Shown here: in pieces, positions 8,061-17,422 of the stretch | Position numbering within the stretch: the first letter of the stretch is position 1 | Layout of the letters: each line of letters begins with the position of its first letter | DNA from: JACNKV01 sp964645915 | Lineage (GTDB): Bacteria > Fidelibacterota > Marinisomatia > Marinisomatales > JACNKV01 | DNA: 37,014 nucleotides | Direction of reading: 5' to 3' | Assembly (NCBI GenBank): GCA_964645915.1 | Contig: CAZYDH010000018.1 | Span: 1-37,014 of the forward strand | The notes under the pieces: generated by a model | The model's input: the letters and a program-made list of their open reading frames with translations, nothing else | Told to the model about the DNA's origin: nothing | Databases searched by the model: none | Translations under genes and position numbers: made by a program

Positions 8061-9410
8061 CTATTCAGAAAGGTACACTTCGCCATCCCCGATTGAATAT
8101 ATCCAATATCCAAATCCCGGACGTAAAGAGTCTGCGAGTGAATAACCGTTTGCCATTTCATAACAGGTTCCTTCAACAATCAAATCTGAGGAATAAAGTA
8201 TTTCAACGGGTATACTTGAGGTAATTCCTGAAATGAGATTCCATCCTTGGTAAACATGTAATGTAAGATCGGTAATTGGAAGTCCGAAGACATCAGACAC
8301 TCCATCTTCTGGAAATCTTAATAAATATCCTTTTCCGGGTATTATAGAATCACTTTCAACATAACCACCATCAAAGGAAAAACAACTTCCAGAATACGCA
8401 TTTGGAAATATATCTAAATAATGAGATGAAGATGTATGTACAGGAAGACCAACTATATTCCAATTTTCGATGTTTGGAATTGATAACTCAATCATATCTG
8501 AATTACACGAAAAAGTATCTGTAACGGTTGTATCTGAAACAAAAGCTTGCCATTGAATGGCTGCGTCTCTTGATGGAGACCAAGATGCAGTATCCGTAAA
8601 TAACGGGTAACAGTCATACTGAGAAATTATCATACTCGCTCTATCTCCGAGCCAGCCATTATTTAACTCAATCTCATCTAATAAATACGGTTCATCAATT
8701 GGAAAATCATCCGGAAGACGTTGTGATATAATATCTAGGAAATAGTTATCTAATAAATGTCTATTAGTAATTCGATTATGTCCAGCATTAGGTTCCATCG
8801 CTAAACTCCAAGGAGCACCTAAAGGACGATGATTGAGAAAAATTCCTGTAAGGTTTTCAATTCGATAGTCAAGATCATTTTCTCCAATAAACATCAAACC
8901 GGGGACAAAAGTAGCTTCACCCGCATAAGTGGTATCATGATAACCACCCTTCATAGTAACAAACCCAATTATTCGACTTGGTTGCCAATTTGTAAAGTGA
9001 TATGACCATTGTCCACCCCATGAATATCCTTCAAAATAGAGAGGGGAGTGTTCAATCTCTGGGTGATTACTTTGTTGGGCAAAATTAGATAATGCAGAGA
9101 GCAAAGCACTACCAATTCCGGAATCCATGTGCATATTATCTAATTGAGCACCCATTAACGAAAAATCATTGGATTGACATAAGGTTTGCATATGATGATC
9201 ATGAACAACATTTCTTGAATCTGTCCCATAAGGATTTAGATAAACGTAAATCCCTCTTGATGTGTCTACATTTTCGGGGATAAAAATTCTAAAATTAGCG
9301 ATAGAGTAATCGTCGTTGTGATCGGGCTGAGCAGAATAATCATAAATTTGTCCATTTAAAAAAGAAATAAGAATAATGAATAAAGTTGATCTGAGAAAAT
9401 TCATGATCAT
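8061..9410 (-). CDS. Secreted alpha/beta hydrolase with C-terminal tandem repeat
   Basis: A signal peptide (about residues 3-20, ending before QIYDYS) shows export. The catalytic domain (about 25-235) has an esterase/PHB-depolymerase-like alpha/beta fold: nucleophile elbow GYSWGG with Ser130, a likely acid in GENDLD (Asp179 or Asp181), and His211 in AGHN. The tail (about 315-449) holds two related blocks beginning WNIVG and WNLIS, each with one Cys and a GY...DS-[IL]-xPGxGY motif. Surface and secreted proteins of Marinimicrobia-like genomes often end in such blocks, but no T9SS sorting domain is present. The substrate is unknown; an ester or polysaccharide ester is plausible. The start could be Met1 or Met3. 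It begins 4 bases after the symporter gene and is probably co-transcribed with it. Confidence 0.75.
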   Translation of the reverse strand: MIMNFLRSTLFIILISFLNGQIYDYSAQPDHNDDYSIANFRIFIPENVDTSRGIYVYLNPYGTDSRNVVHDHHMQTLCQSNDFSLMGAQLDNMHMDSGIGSALLSALSNFAQQSNHPEIEHSPLYFEGYSWGGQWSYHFTNWQPSRIIGFVTMKGGYHDTTYAGEATFVPGLMFIGENDLDYRIENLTGIFLNHRPLGAPWSLAMEPNAGHNRITNRHLLDNYFLDIISQRLPDDFPIDEPYLLDEIELNNGWLGDRASMIISQYDCYPLFTDTASWSPSRDAAIQWQAFVSDTTVTDTFSCNSDMIELSIPNIENWNIVGLPVHTSSSHYLDIFPNAYSGSCFSFDGGYVESDSIIPGKGYLLRFPEDGVSDVFGLPITDLTLHVYQGWNLISGITSSIPVEILYSSDLIVEGTCYEMANGYSLADSLRPGFGYWIYSIGDGEVYLSE

Positions 9411-9414
9411 AATA

Positions 9415-10656
9415 CTATTGACTTATTTTTTGGTATAAATTTGATTCATCTTCACTTTTGGCGATAACTACTGCTCCAATACTATCACTACCAACGTTGA
9501 CCATGGTTCGTGCCATATCTAATGGGCGATCAACTGCCAACATCGTTCCTACAATTATTCCAGCTCCCGGATGATCTGCGAGTCCAACGGCTTCTAGAAC
9601 AATGAAGATCATAACCAAACCAGCAGATGGAATTGCAGCAGCCCCAACAGAAGCTAAAAAAGCTGTAATTACGATCAATAATTGCTGAGTAAAAGATAAG
9701 TCTATCCCTAGTGCTTGAGCAATAAATAATACACCTGCACATTCATATAAAGCGGTACCATCCATATTAATTGTTGCTCCTAATGGTAGAACAAAACTGG
9801 ATGTTTTATTAGAAACTCCACATTGGTTTTCTACACAATCCATCGTTACCGGTAAAGTAGCTCCGGAAGAACTTGTTGAGAATGCAGTAGCAAAAGCTGA
9901 AGCCATTGCTTTTACGTGTTTTATTGGATTTATTTTGGTGAATAAATAAAATACTAAAGGTAAAATAATGATGAAATGTATTGATAACCCAATTGCAATG
10001 GTTAACATATACTTTCCCACAGCTTGAAATAAATCAAATCCTGTTGAAGCAACAGCTTTCGTAATTAGTCCAAAAACACCGATTGGCAAGAATTTGATGA
10101 TCCATTGTGTTAAGGTCATCATTGCTTTAAATCCTGCATCAAAAAAATTAACTAAAATGTCTTTTGGTTTTCCTGAAAGTCGAGTAATTGCAAAACCAAA
10201 TAGGATACTCCAAAATATTAGTGCGAGTATATTCCCGTTTGAAGCGGCTTGAATGGGGTTGGTTGGGATCATCCTGTAAAAAATATCGATGGGTGAATCA
10301 GGGGTGGATAAATTTGAAGGATTAAATGCAGTTTCAACTAAATTAAGTGTTACTCCAACTCCAGGTTTGATAATGTTGGTTAAAGTAAGTCCAACGAGAA
10401 TCGCTAAGAGTGATGTCATTAAATAATAGGAGAAGGTTTTAATTCCCATCCTACCAAGTGTTTTTGGGCTTCCCAAACTTGCCACTCCACTCGTAATAGA
10501 AAACATGATAAGAGGGATTATAATCATTTTTAATAAGCGCATAAAAATTGTACCTAAAGGAGCTACAATTAATGACTGTTCCTTGAAGATCAATGCGAAA
10601 AGAATCCCTAATCCCATTGCAATGAAAACTTGCCAGTGGAGTTTTAATTTTGTCAT
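9415..10656 (-). CDS. Dicarboxylate/amino acid:cation symporter (DAACS family, GltP/DctA-like)
   Basis: A 413-aa inner-membrane transporter with eight or so membrane helices and two re-entrant loops. The serine-rich hairpin motif (STSSSGATLPVTM) and the NMDGTALYE motif of the substrate- and Na+-binding site are intact, as is the late helix with RPLDMARTMVNVGSDS, including the Asp and Arg used for acidic substrates. It probably imports glutamate, aspartate or C4-dicarboxylates with Na+ or H+; the choice cannot be made from sequence alone. It lies 47 bases downstream of plsY and 4 bases upstream of the hydrolase. Confidence 0.93.
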   Translation of the reverse strand: MTKLKLHWQVFIAMGLGILFALIFKEQSLIVAPLGTIFMRLLKMIIIPLIMFSITSGVASLGSPKTLGRMGIKTFSYYLMTSLLAILVGLTLTNIIKPGVGVTLNLVETAFNPSNLSTPDSPIDIFYRMIPTNPIQAASNGNILALIFWSILFGFAITRLSGKPKDILVNFFDAGFKAMMTLTQWIIKFLPIGVFGLITKAVASTGFDLFQAVGKYMLTIAIGLSIHFIIILPLVFYLFTKINPIKHVKAMASAFATAFSTSSSGATLPVTMDCVENQCGVSNKTSSFVLPLGATINMDGTALYECAGVLFIAQALGIDLSFTQQLLIVITAFLASVGAAAIPSAGLVMIFIVLEAVGLADHPGAGIIVGTMLAVDRPLDMARTMVNVGSDSIGAVVIAKSEDESNLYQKISQ

Positions 10657-10703
10657 AGTTTTTTCAAAGTGATTTTATGTGAAAAGTTTTATTTAACTCA
10701 ATA

Positions 10704-11366
10704 CTATTTATTCTTGAAGATCATTGCTTTTTCAAATCGATTTTCGGTTCCTTCTCGCAGTCTTGATATATTACTACGATGAGTGAAGATAATAAACCAA
10801 GGGACAAAAAGAGAAAATATTAACAGAGAAAAAGGAGCCGGATCAACTGAAAAGAGTGGGGGTAAAATAAAAAGAAATATTGGAAGTGAAACCCCTGCAA
10901 GCATTGAGCCCAAAGAGACATATCCGGTTGAGATAAGTGTAATAATAAACACAAGTAAGCACAGTGGAAAGGATATGGGGAATAATGCAATCAACATACC
11001 TGCAATTGTACCTACACCTTTTCCACCTCTAAATCCACCGAAAATGGTGTAAGTATGTCCTAAAACAGATGCAAATCCTGCAAGAATCTGTACAATCCCC
11101 ACATCATTGATAGGAAGATTATGAAATAAGGTTGTAGCATAATATGCGACGGGGAGCCAGCCTTTAAAAACATCAATGATTGCAACAATTAATGCGGGTT
11201 TCCATCCCAAGACTCTAAACACATTCGTTCCACCTGCATTTCCGCTTCCATGTTCACGGATATCAATCCCTCGGATAATTTTCCCGGCAAGTATACTTGT
11301 AGGAAACGATCCTGTTAAATAACTAAGAAAGATAAGAAAAAACAATTGTAACCAAGAATTATCCAT
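10704..11366 (-). CDS. plsY: Acyl-phosphate:glycerol-3-phosphate acyltransferase
   Basis: Makes lysophosphatidate from acyl-phosphate and glycerol-3-phosphate, the first step of membrane phospholipid synthesis. The three PlsY motifs are visible: GSFPTSILAGK, HGSGNAGGTNVFR with the following LGW, and GHTYTIFGGFRGGKGVGT. About five to seven membrane helices; 220 aa, slightly longer than the common 190-210 because of a longer C-terminal part. An AAGGAG site lies 8-10 bases before the ATG. It lies 20 bases downstream of the DUF502 gene. Confidence 0.96.
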   Translation of the reverse strand: MDNSWLQLFFLIFLSYLTGSFPTSILAGKIIRGIDIREHGSGNAGGTNVFRVLGWKPALIVAIIDVFKGWLPVAYYATTLFHNLPINDVGIVQILAGFASVLGHTYTIFGGFRGGKGVGTIAGMLIALFPISFPLCLLVFIITLISTGYVSLGSMLAGVSLPIFLFILPPLFSVDPAPFSLLIFSLFVPWFIIFTHRSNISRLREGTENRFEKAMIFKNK

Positions 11367-11386
11367 GCGAGGGACTCCTTTAATTA

Positions 11387-11977
11387 TTAATGGGAACCAA
11401 CATTATGTTTTGGAGGAGCTAACATTCCTCCTGAAATTACGATTTTCAAAGCTTCTTCAACGCCTACTTCTGCAGGGAGTGTGTCCTTAATTGGAATCAT
11501 TATAAAAACACCGGAAGTTGGGTTGGGTGTGGTTGGGACAAACAAATGATAGAAATCACAGCCCTCTTTATTCGTTGAGTTTCCTGTAACAAAAGCCAAG
11601 GTCCAAAGATCCTTTCGCGGATATTGAATATAAACAACGCTATGAAAATTCCGATTTGTTGTTCCTGAGAGTGCTTGAGTGATCTGTTTTATCGTTTTGT
11701 ATATCGTATTCACAAGAGGTACATTTGTTATGATCTTTTCAAACCATACAAAGAGTATTTTTCCTAGATAATTGTTAACAAACAGACCCAACGAATAAAC
11801 CAATACTAATGTTAAGATTACTCCCATTCCGGGGATATTGAGATTGAACTTATTAAGAAGCGGTAAATTAATTTTATTTAAACTGGTAAAAATAAAATTT
11901 AAGATATAAAAAGTGATAGCAACGGGTGCGATTGCTATCAATCCGGTAAAAAACATCTTTTTAATATGTTGCCACAT
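11387..11977 (-). CDS. DUF502 family membrane protein
   Basis: A 196-aa protein with two N-terminal membrane helices (about residues 9-31 and 52-72) and a cytoplasmic C-terminal domain. The conserved DUF502 features are NTIYKTIKQ near 105-113, VVYIQYPRKDLWTLAFVTG, and VPTTPNPTSG with a following proline-rich turn. The family is widespread in bacteria and plants (COV1-like), with no settled biochemical role. It lies between the alkyltransferase gene (45-base gap) and plsY. Confidence 0.88.
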   Translation of the reverse strand: MWQHIKKMFFTGLIAIAPVAITFYILNFIFTSLNKINLPLLNKFNLNIPGMGVILTLVLVYSLGLFVNNYLGKILFVWFEKIITNVPLVNTIYKTIKQITQALSGTTNRNFHSVVYIQYPRKDLWTLAFVTGNSTNKEGCDFYHLFVPTTPNPTSGVFIMIPIKDTLPAEVGVEEALKIVISGGMLAPPKHNVGSH

Positions 11978-12022
11978 AATGTAACCGTTCTAATTTATGA
12001 TATTGTTGATAGTTAAACATAC

Positions 12023-12517
12023 TTAAAATGCACCTTCCAATTCCAGTAGGAACATTTTACGATCTAATCTTCCACCATACCCTCCCAAAGATCCATCACC
12101 GGCTATAACTCGATGACATGGGATAATAATTGGAATGGGATTTTTGGCATTTGCCGTGCCAACGGCTCTAACTGCTTTTGGATTATTTACTCGAGCAGCT
12201 ATTTCACCATAGGATGCAGTTTTACCGTAGGGTATTTTTTGAACTTCGTCTAATACTTGTTTATAAAATGGTGGCAAATTTATATCAAGTTTCAGATCAA
12301 ATTGTTTTCGATTATGAAAAAAATATTCTGTCAATTGTCTGATCGGTTCCTTCAACTTTGAAGGATCATACAATACTGTACAAGAGTAATTTTGTTTTAG
12401 CGTCTCTTCAAACGGACTTTCTTCCGGACTCATAATACGGCAAATTCCTTTTTCAGATGTTGCAACTCCCATCTGACCGAAGCTTGATTCAAATTCAGCA
12501 AAATATATGATATCCAT
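12023..12517 (-). CDS. ogt: Methylated-DNA-[protein]-cysteine S-methyltransferase
   Basis: A suicide repair protein that takes alkyl groups from O6-alkylguanine onto a cysteine. The acceptor is Cys134 in the invariant PCHRV box (133-137). The helix-turn-helix with its arginine finger lies in the RAVGTANAKNP region, and the IPYGKTASYGEIA motif is present. The short N-terminal ribonuclease-like domain matches Ogt and Ada C-terminal proteins at 164 aa; no Ada AraC domain is present. It starts 9 bases after the EamA gene. Confidence 0.94.
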   Translation of the reverse strand: MDIIYFAEFESSFGQMGVATSEKGICRIMSPEESPFEETLKQNYSCTVLYDPSKLKEPIRQLTEYFFHNRKQFDLKLDINLPPFYKQVLDEVQKIPYGKTASYGEIAARVNNPKAVRAVGTANAKNPIPIIIPCHRVIAGDGSLGGYGGRLDRKMFLLELEGAF

Positions 12518-12526
12518 GATAGAAAA

Positions 12527-13420
12527 TTAAGAATTTATTTTTGTTCTTGTATTGGGAATATTAATCACCAGAGCTCCTCCAATAACAAGGATAGCTCCCA
12601 AAATAGCGATTGTGGTCAGTACTTCCCCCAAGAAAAACCATCCGATGATAATAGCAATAATCGGAGGAAAAAAAGCCACATAAGAAATCTGTGTAATAGA
12701 TAAATATGAAAATAACCAAAAGTAAATAAGCCAACAAATTACCGAACCAAAAATGGATAAATAAGCGAGTGCGAGTAAATTATTTACTGTCCAAATCATG
12801 GGTTGGTTTTGTTCGAAAATACACGATAAAAGTATTAAGACCAATCCACCGATCGTATGACTTACGGCATTAAGTTGAATTGAATTGACTTCATTTACAT
12901 ACTTTTTTAAAGTGACATTTGGCCAAGAAGCAATTAACACCGCAATAAATAACGCACTGATCCCTAAAATAACATTTTCTCCGCCAAAATTCTTGCCTTG
13001 ACTTAAGACAAGAACCGCTCCAATAGTTCCAAAGAAAATGCTGAATATTTTTTTTCGATCGAGTTTTTCACTGGGTAGAAGAAAATGAGATAAAATAGCG
13101 ACAGTTAATGGAAATCCTGCCCAAACAATGGAAGAAACATTAGAATAAACAAACTGTGCAGCCCAGTAAGTAATAGCATAGGCTACTGAGAAATTTAATA
13201 TAGAAAATTGAAAGTATAAATTAATTGCTTTCCGAGTTCGAGGAAGAGTTTCTCTTTTTGCAAAAAATATTCCCCATAAGATAATCCCTGCAAAGAGAAA
13301 ACGAATCCCAGCTCCAAAGAAAGGGGGCATTCCCTCATTTAAACTGATCTTTATTGCAAACCATGTTGTTCCCCATAAAAAACAAAGTAAGCAGTACAAT
13401 GAGTATAATTTGATTTTCAT
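12527..13420 (-). CDS. EamA/DMT-family transporter (RhaT-like exporter)
   Basis: A 297-aa protein with ten predicted membrane helices forming two tandem EamA repeats (about 8-140 and 150-285). It has the typical CFLWGTTWFAIKI start and a proline/glycine-rich second-repeat end (FLGEVLTT, GAILVIGGALV). These proteins export metabolites such as amino acids or import nucleotide-type compounds; the substrate cannot be inferred. It sits just after the secF terminator and probably starts its own transcript with ogt downstream. Confidence 0.9.
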   Translation of the reverse strand: MKIKLYSLYCLLCFLWGTTWFAIKISLNEGMPPFFGAGIRFLFAGIILWGIFFAKRETLPRTRKAINLYFQFSILNFSVAYAITYWAAQFVYSNVSSIVWAGFPLTVAILSHFLLPSEKLDRKKIFSIFFGTIGAVLVLSQGKNFGGENVILGISALFIAVLIASWPNVTLKKYVNEVNSIQLNAVSHTIGGLVLILLSCIFEQNQPMIWTVNNLLALAYLSIFGSVICWLIYFWLFSYLSITQISYVAFFPPIIAIIIGWFFLGEVLTTIAILGAILVIGGALVINIPNTRTKINS

Positions 13421-13423
13421 AAT

Positions 13424-13456
13424 AAATAAAAACGCTCTCGTATAAGGAGAGCGTTT
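13424..13456 (-). terminator. Intrinsic terminator downstream of secF
   Basis: A perfect 10-bp stem: AAACGCTCTC (13430-13439) pairs with GAGAGCGTTT (13447-13456) around a 7-base loop. On the minus strand it is followed by a T-rich run (TTATTTATT). It lies 25 bases past the secF stop and just before the EamA start, separating the two transcripts. Confidence 0.85.
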
Positions 13457-13481
13457 AAATTAAATGATATATTATTTTTGT

Positions 13482-14414
13482 TCAATTTGTTGCTTGTTTA
13501 TTATGTAGTTGAACAACAATTGGACTCGCAATATAAATGCTGGAATACGTACCGACAATTACACCGACAATCATTGCAAAAGCAAACCCGTGTATGACCT
13601 CTCCACCAAATAAGTACAATATTAACACAACCATAAATGTTGTTAACGAGGTAATAACCGTACGACTCAGTGATTCATTAATGCTCTCATCGACAATACG
13701 TTCGTATGGAAGGTTCCGCTTCACTTTAATATTTTCACGGATACGATCGAAAATCACAATCGTATCATTTAACGAATAACCGACAATAGTAAGGAAAGCG
13801 GCAATGATTGATAGAGAAATTTCATATCCAAGGATAGAAAACAATCCCAAGGTAATTAGTACATCGTGCGTTAATGCAGCAATGGCACCCAGTGCGAATT
13901 TAAATTCAAACCGAACAGAAATGTACAGAAGGATCAAACCTAAAGCAGAAATAACTGCCATGACGGCTTTACCACTAAGTTCCGAACCGATTTTTGGTCC
14001 CACGCGTTCAATCGTAAGAATGAATTCATTTTGATTTGCAGGGACTTTATCGGGGAAACTTTGATAAAGGTGGTTAACAACAATTTGTCCAAAATCCTTT
14101 GGTTCATTTTCAGTATATGAAATACGAATTGAAATATTGGATGGACCACCAAATTGTTTGATCTCTTCTTTACTTAGATTGTATGTTTGTCCTTCAATAG
14201 AAACATTAGACAATGTGTTTCTGACTGAGTTCACATCAACGGGTTCTGTGAAATGAACGGCAACCATTGTACCACCATTAAAATCAATACTCAGTTTTGG
14301 ACCGCCATTAATCACCAAGGATATAAGTCCAGTGAGGATAAAAACGGTGGATATAATGAACCCAAAGCGTCTTTGATCCATAAATTTAATATGTGTTTCT
14401 TTAATCAGTCTCAT
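13482..14414 (-). CDS. secF: Protein translocase subunit SecF
   Basis: Partner of SecD; uses the proton gradient to help complete Sec-dependent export. A 310-aa protein with the expected plan: one N-terminal helix (about 18-36), a periplasmic P1 domain beginning with the LSIDFNGGTMV motif, then five helices including the conserved DVLITLGLFSILGYE and SLNDTIVIFDRIREN motifs. The start overlaps the secD stop by 4 bases (ATGA). Normal length for the family. Confidence 0.97.
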   Translation of the reverse strand: MRLIKETHIKFMDQRRFGFIISTVFILTGLISLVINGGPKLSIDFNGGTMVAVHFTEPVDVNSVRNTLSNVSIEGQTYNLSKEEIKQFGGPSNISIRISYTENEPKDFGQIVVNHLYQSFPDKVPANQNEFILTIERVGPKIGSELSGKAVMAVISALGLILLYISVRFEFKFALGAIAALTHDVLITLGLFSILGYEISLSIIAAFLTIVGYSLNDTIVIFDRIRENIKVKRNLPYERIVDESINESLSRTVITSLTTFMVVLILYLFGGEVIHGFAFAMIVGVIVGTYSSIYIASPIVVQLHNKQATN

Positions 14415-16327
14415 ATGCTTAACCTCCGGAGTCCCGTCTTTTTTGTAAAGGAATTAAAGATAGTTCGTGTTACAAATATCGCTGTAAACATACTGATAAC
14501 AATTCCCCAAAAGAGGACAGTAGCAAATCCGCGAATTGGACCGGTTCCAAATTGATAAAGAACTAATGCTGCAATGACAGTCGTAATATTTGCATCAATG
14601 ATTGTTGTTAATGCACGCTTATATCCACCATCAACTGCGGCTTTAGGTGTTTTCCCTTTTTTAAGTTCTTCTCTTATTCTTTCAAAAATGATTACGTTAG
14701 CGTCGATCGACATACCAACAGTTAAAATTAATGCTGCAATACCCGGTAATGTTAAAGTGGCTTGCAAGGATGCCAATACTGCCAGAACCAATACAATGTT
14801 CCATAAAAGAGCAAAATCTGCAATCGATCCAGACCCTTTATAATATATTAGCATAAAGACGAGTACAAGACCTAACCCGATTAGAACAGAGAGAGTTCCG
14901 CTTTTTACAGAATCTGCACCAAGAGATGGTCCGACAATTCTTTCTTCAATTATATTGACCGGTGCCGGCAAGGCTCCTGCACGAAGTACGATTGCAATAT
15001 CTTTTGCAGCATTCATATCTTCAAATCCCTCGATCTGTGTACCACCTCGAGTAATTTTTTCACGAATAGAGGGTGCCATGTGTACTTTTTTATCTAAAAC
15101 GATTGCTACTCTGCGTCCAACATTGGCTCCGGTGACCCGTGCCCATTGTTTAGAGCCTTCACTGTTCATGCTGAGTAAAACAACCGGTAGTCCGGATGCG
15201 CTACCCGCTTGACTGCCAAGACGTTCTTTTGCTTCCTCAATAACCCCTCCGGTGATCTCGGGATCTTTTTCTAGATGATAAAGCGTGTACAGTTTTTCTT
15301 CTCTGCCATCAATATCAGAAAGTGATTGAGATTCATCGGAGAAAAGAAAAACGCCATTTCCGGAATCTAACTTGAGTTTGACTTCCGGCATTTTTAAGAT
15401 CTTTTTCACGGCATAAATATTCTTTTCAGGAACACCAATGTCTCCACCATATGTGCGTAGCAAGGACGAGAAGGGTCTTTCTTCAAACAATCTTTGGTCG
15501 ACAACAACCGACCCTGTGTCTGATGCGCTTTCATCAGTTTCACCAAATAATTCACTGACTGAAACGGATTTGTCATCACTGACAGGAATTTCTTTTTCAA
15601 CGTCAGCTTCATTTTTCTCAGTGTCAGAAATTTCTTCTGCAAGCTCATCTAACTCTTTGTTTCCTTTAAGAATATTATCAATTCTTGTCAAAAGATCATT
15701 GGTTACTTCAGCATTTTTTACAATATAGAATTCTAATAAGGCTGTGCTTTGTAAAAGAGATCGTGCACGTTCGGGGTCTTGAATCCCTGCCAACTCAACA
15801 ACAATGCGATGATCTCCTTGTTTTTGAATCGTGGGTTCGGAAACACCAAACTGATCGACTCGATTACTTAAAATCTCTAAAACACGATTGATTGCATCAT
15901 CAGCTTCTTCACTAAGTCCGGTAATGATTTCATCCGGATTAGAACCATAATCGTGATAGTAGCGAGCCAATCGTAGTTCGTTTTCTCCTGCAGATTGAAC
16001 AAATAAGTCAAAAAAGTTGACTTCAGGGAGATCCATTTGGGTTTTGACTTTGGAAATCACTCGTTCAAATTTACTATCTTTATTAATAGCTAAATTTGTA
16101 ACTAGGGTAGGAAGATCTACTTCCAATACAATATACATTCCACCTTTAAGATCCAGCCCCTGTTTAATGGTGCTTGATTCCAGATCATTAAAAGTGCCCT
16201 CTTCTTTCATTTCTTCAATTTTGGTTTCTGTCAGCATTTGGTATTGTATTGATGGCCAAAGTGCATAAACCGCCCAAGAGAGAATAATCGCAATGAGGAT
16301 ATATCTAGGTGTAAGTTTTTTATTCAT
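14411..16327 (-). CDS. secD: Protein translocase subunit SecD
   Basis: Forms the SecDF complex that pulls exported proteins into the periplasm. One N-terminal helix, then GLDLKGGMYIVLEVD starts the large P1 domain. The P1 head has a low-complexity acidic Ser/Glu/Asp insertion at about residues 225-275. Six membrane helices in all, with the conserved GMSIDANVIIFERIREE and the following GYKRALTTI motifs. At 638 aa it is slightly longer than the E. coli protein because of the insertion. First gene of the secDF transcript; the 246-base gap to the divergent nucleotidyltransferase gene must hold both promoters. Confidence 0.97.
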   Translation of the reverse strand: MNKKLTPRYILIAIILSWAVYALWPSIQYQMLTETKIEEMKEEGTFNDLESSTIKQGLDLKGGMYIVLEVDLPTLVTNLAINKDSKFERVISKVKTQMDLPEVNFFDLFVQSAGENELRLARYYHDYGSNPDEIITGLSEEADDAINRVLEILSNRVDQFGVSEPTIQKQGDHRIVVELAGIQDPERARSLLQSTALLEFYIVKNAEVTNDLLTRIDNILKGNKELDELAEEISDTEKNEADVEKEIPVSDDKSVSVSELFGETDESASDTGSVVVDQRLFEERPFSSLLRTYGGDIGVPEKNIYAVKKILKMPEVKLKLDSGNGVFLFSDESQSLSDIDGREEKLYTLYHLEKDPEITGGVIEEAKERLGSQAGSASGLPVVLLSMNSEGSKQWARVTGANVGRRVAIVLDKKVHMAPSIREKITRGGTQIEGFEDMNAAKDIAIVLRAGALPAPVNIIEERIVGPSLGADSVKSGTLSVLIGLGLVLVFMLIYYKGSGSIADFALLWNIVLVLAVLASLQATLTLPGIAALILTVGMSIDANVIIFERIREELKKGKTPKAAVDGGYKRALTTIIDANITTVIAALVLYQFGTGPIRGFATVLFWGIVISMFTAIFVTRTIFNSFTKKTGLRRLSI

Positions 16328-16573
16328 TTATTTACCAAATTTTCTATGTTAATATAGCCGGCAAATATACCGATTATGCTATTCGCCAGTCAATTTTTTA
16401 TTCATAAAAGACATAAATTAAATACCAAATTACTAAAACGGACAATAATTGAAGAAATCTCATCCAATTTTGTCAGACTCATCGCTTCTTTTCTTGTTTA
16501 GAAGCAGTGTAAATTCCCGGAGTATATTTATGCACATTATTGAAAACACATTAAAAAGACAGCAAGTACAAAG

Positions 16574-17422
16574 ATGAATGACAATTTAATTATACTCGCG
16601 GCCGGAATCTCATCTCGGATGAAAAAATCTACGGTTGGAAGTGATTTGAAAGCTGAATTAATCGAAGAAGCCAATCTAAAACCCAAATCCATGATCAGTG
16701 TAGGTAAGGGTGGGCGTCCGTTTATGGATTACCTATTATTTCATGCTGCAGAATCCGGACATAACAATATTGTCATTGTTATCAATGAACGAGATAAGTT
16801 TACTGAGAAGTATTATAAAAATAATAATACTTGGGACCTCAACCTTTCTTTTGCAAAACAGTTGATTCCTCAAGGACGTGAAAAGCCATTAGGAACCGCG
16901 GATGCCGTGTTACAAGGAATGAAGAAAAAGCCTGAATGGTCCGGACAGAAACTCACTATCTGTAATAGCGATAATCTATATTCGGTTGATGCATTTAAAG
17001 CTCTTTTGAATGATGAACATCCTTGCTCAATGATCGATTATAATAGAGATGGACTAGGTGTAGAACCGGAACGTGTCAATGCATTTTCCGTCATTTGGAA
17101 AGATGAGCGTGGTTTTTTAGAGGATATAGTTGAAAAACCCAATACCGAAGATATCATTAAAGCTGCAGATGAGAATGGTAGAGTTGGAGTCAGTATGAAT
17201 ATTTTTCGATTTGATTATGATATAGCACTACCCGCGCTGGAAACCTGTCCGATGAATCCGGTAAGAAATGAAAAAGAGCTTCCTACTGCCATCAAAATGA
17301 TGATAAAAGAACATCCAAAGACAATGAATACAATTCCATTTTCAGAAAAAGTACCTGATCTGACAAGTAAAGATGATATTCAAAAAGTGCAAAGGTATTT
17401 AGAGACATTAGGAATCCAATAA
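16574..17422 (+). CDS. Sugar-phosphate nucleotidyltransferase
   Basis: A 282-aa Rossmann-like nucleotidyltransferase of the NDP-sugar pyrophosphorylase kind. The nucleotide loop is LAAGISSRM (residues 8-16). The lysine of the usual PK element comes only after about 20 extra residues, in LKPKSM. Other supports are GTADAVLQG (base binding), the CNSDNLY acidic motif for Mg2+ and the VEKPN motif. It would join a sugar-1-phosphate to a nucleotide, giving an NDP-sugar; sugar and nucleotide are not clear. The stop and the ATG of the ROK kinase share one base (TAATG), so the two are almost certainly one operon. Confidence 0.82.
   Translation: MNDNLIILAAGISSRMKKSTVGSDLKAELIEEANLKPKSMISVGKGGRPFMDYLLFHAAESGHNNIVIVINERDKFTEKYYKNNNTWDLNLSFAKQLIPQGREKPLGTADAVLQGMKKKPEWSGQKLTICNSDNLYSVDAFKALLNDEHPCSMIDYNRDGLGVEPERVNAFSVIWKDERGFLEDIVEKPNTEDIIKAADENGRVGVSMNIFRFDYDIALPALETCPMNPVRNEKELPTAIKMMIKEHPKTMNTIPFSEKVPDLTSKDDIQKVQRYLETLGIQ

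Noticed and set aside
14253..14555. A 100-codon plus-strand frame across the secF/secD junction
   Set aside because: Antisense to both genes, whose motifs and ATGA overlap are well supported.
16484..16505. GCTTCT/AGAAGC hairpin in the secD-nucleotidyltransferase gap
   Set aside because: Only 6 bp with a 10-base loop and no T-run; expected by chance in a gap of this size and composition.
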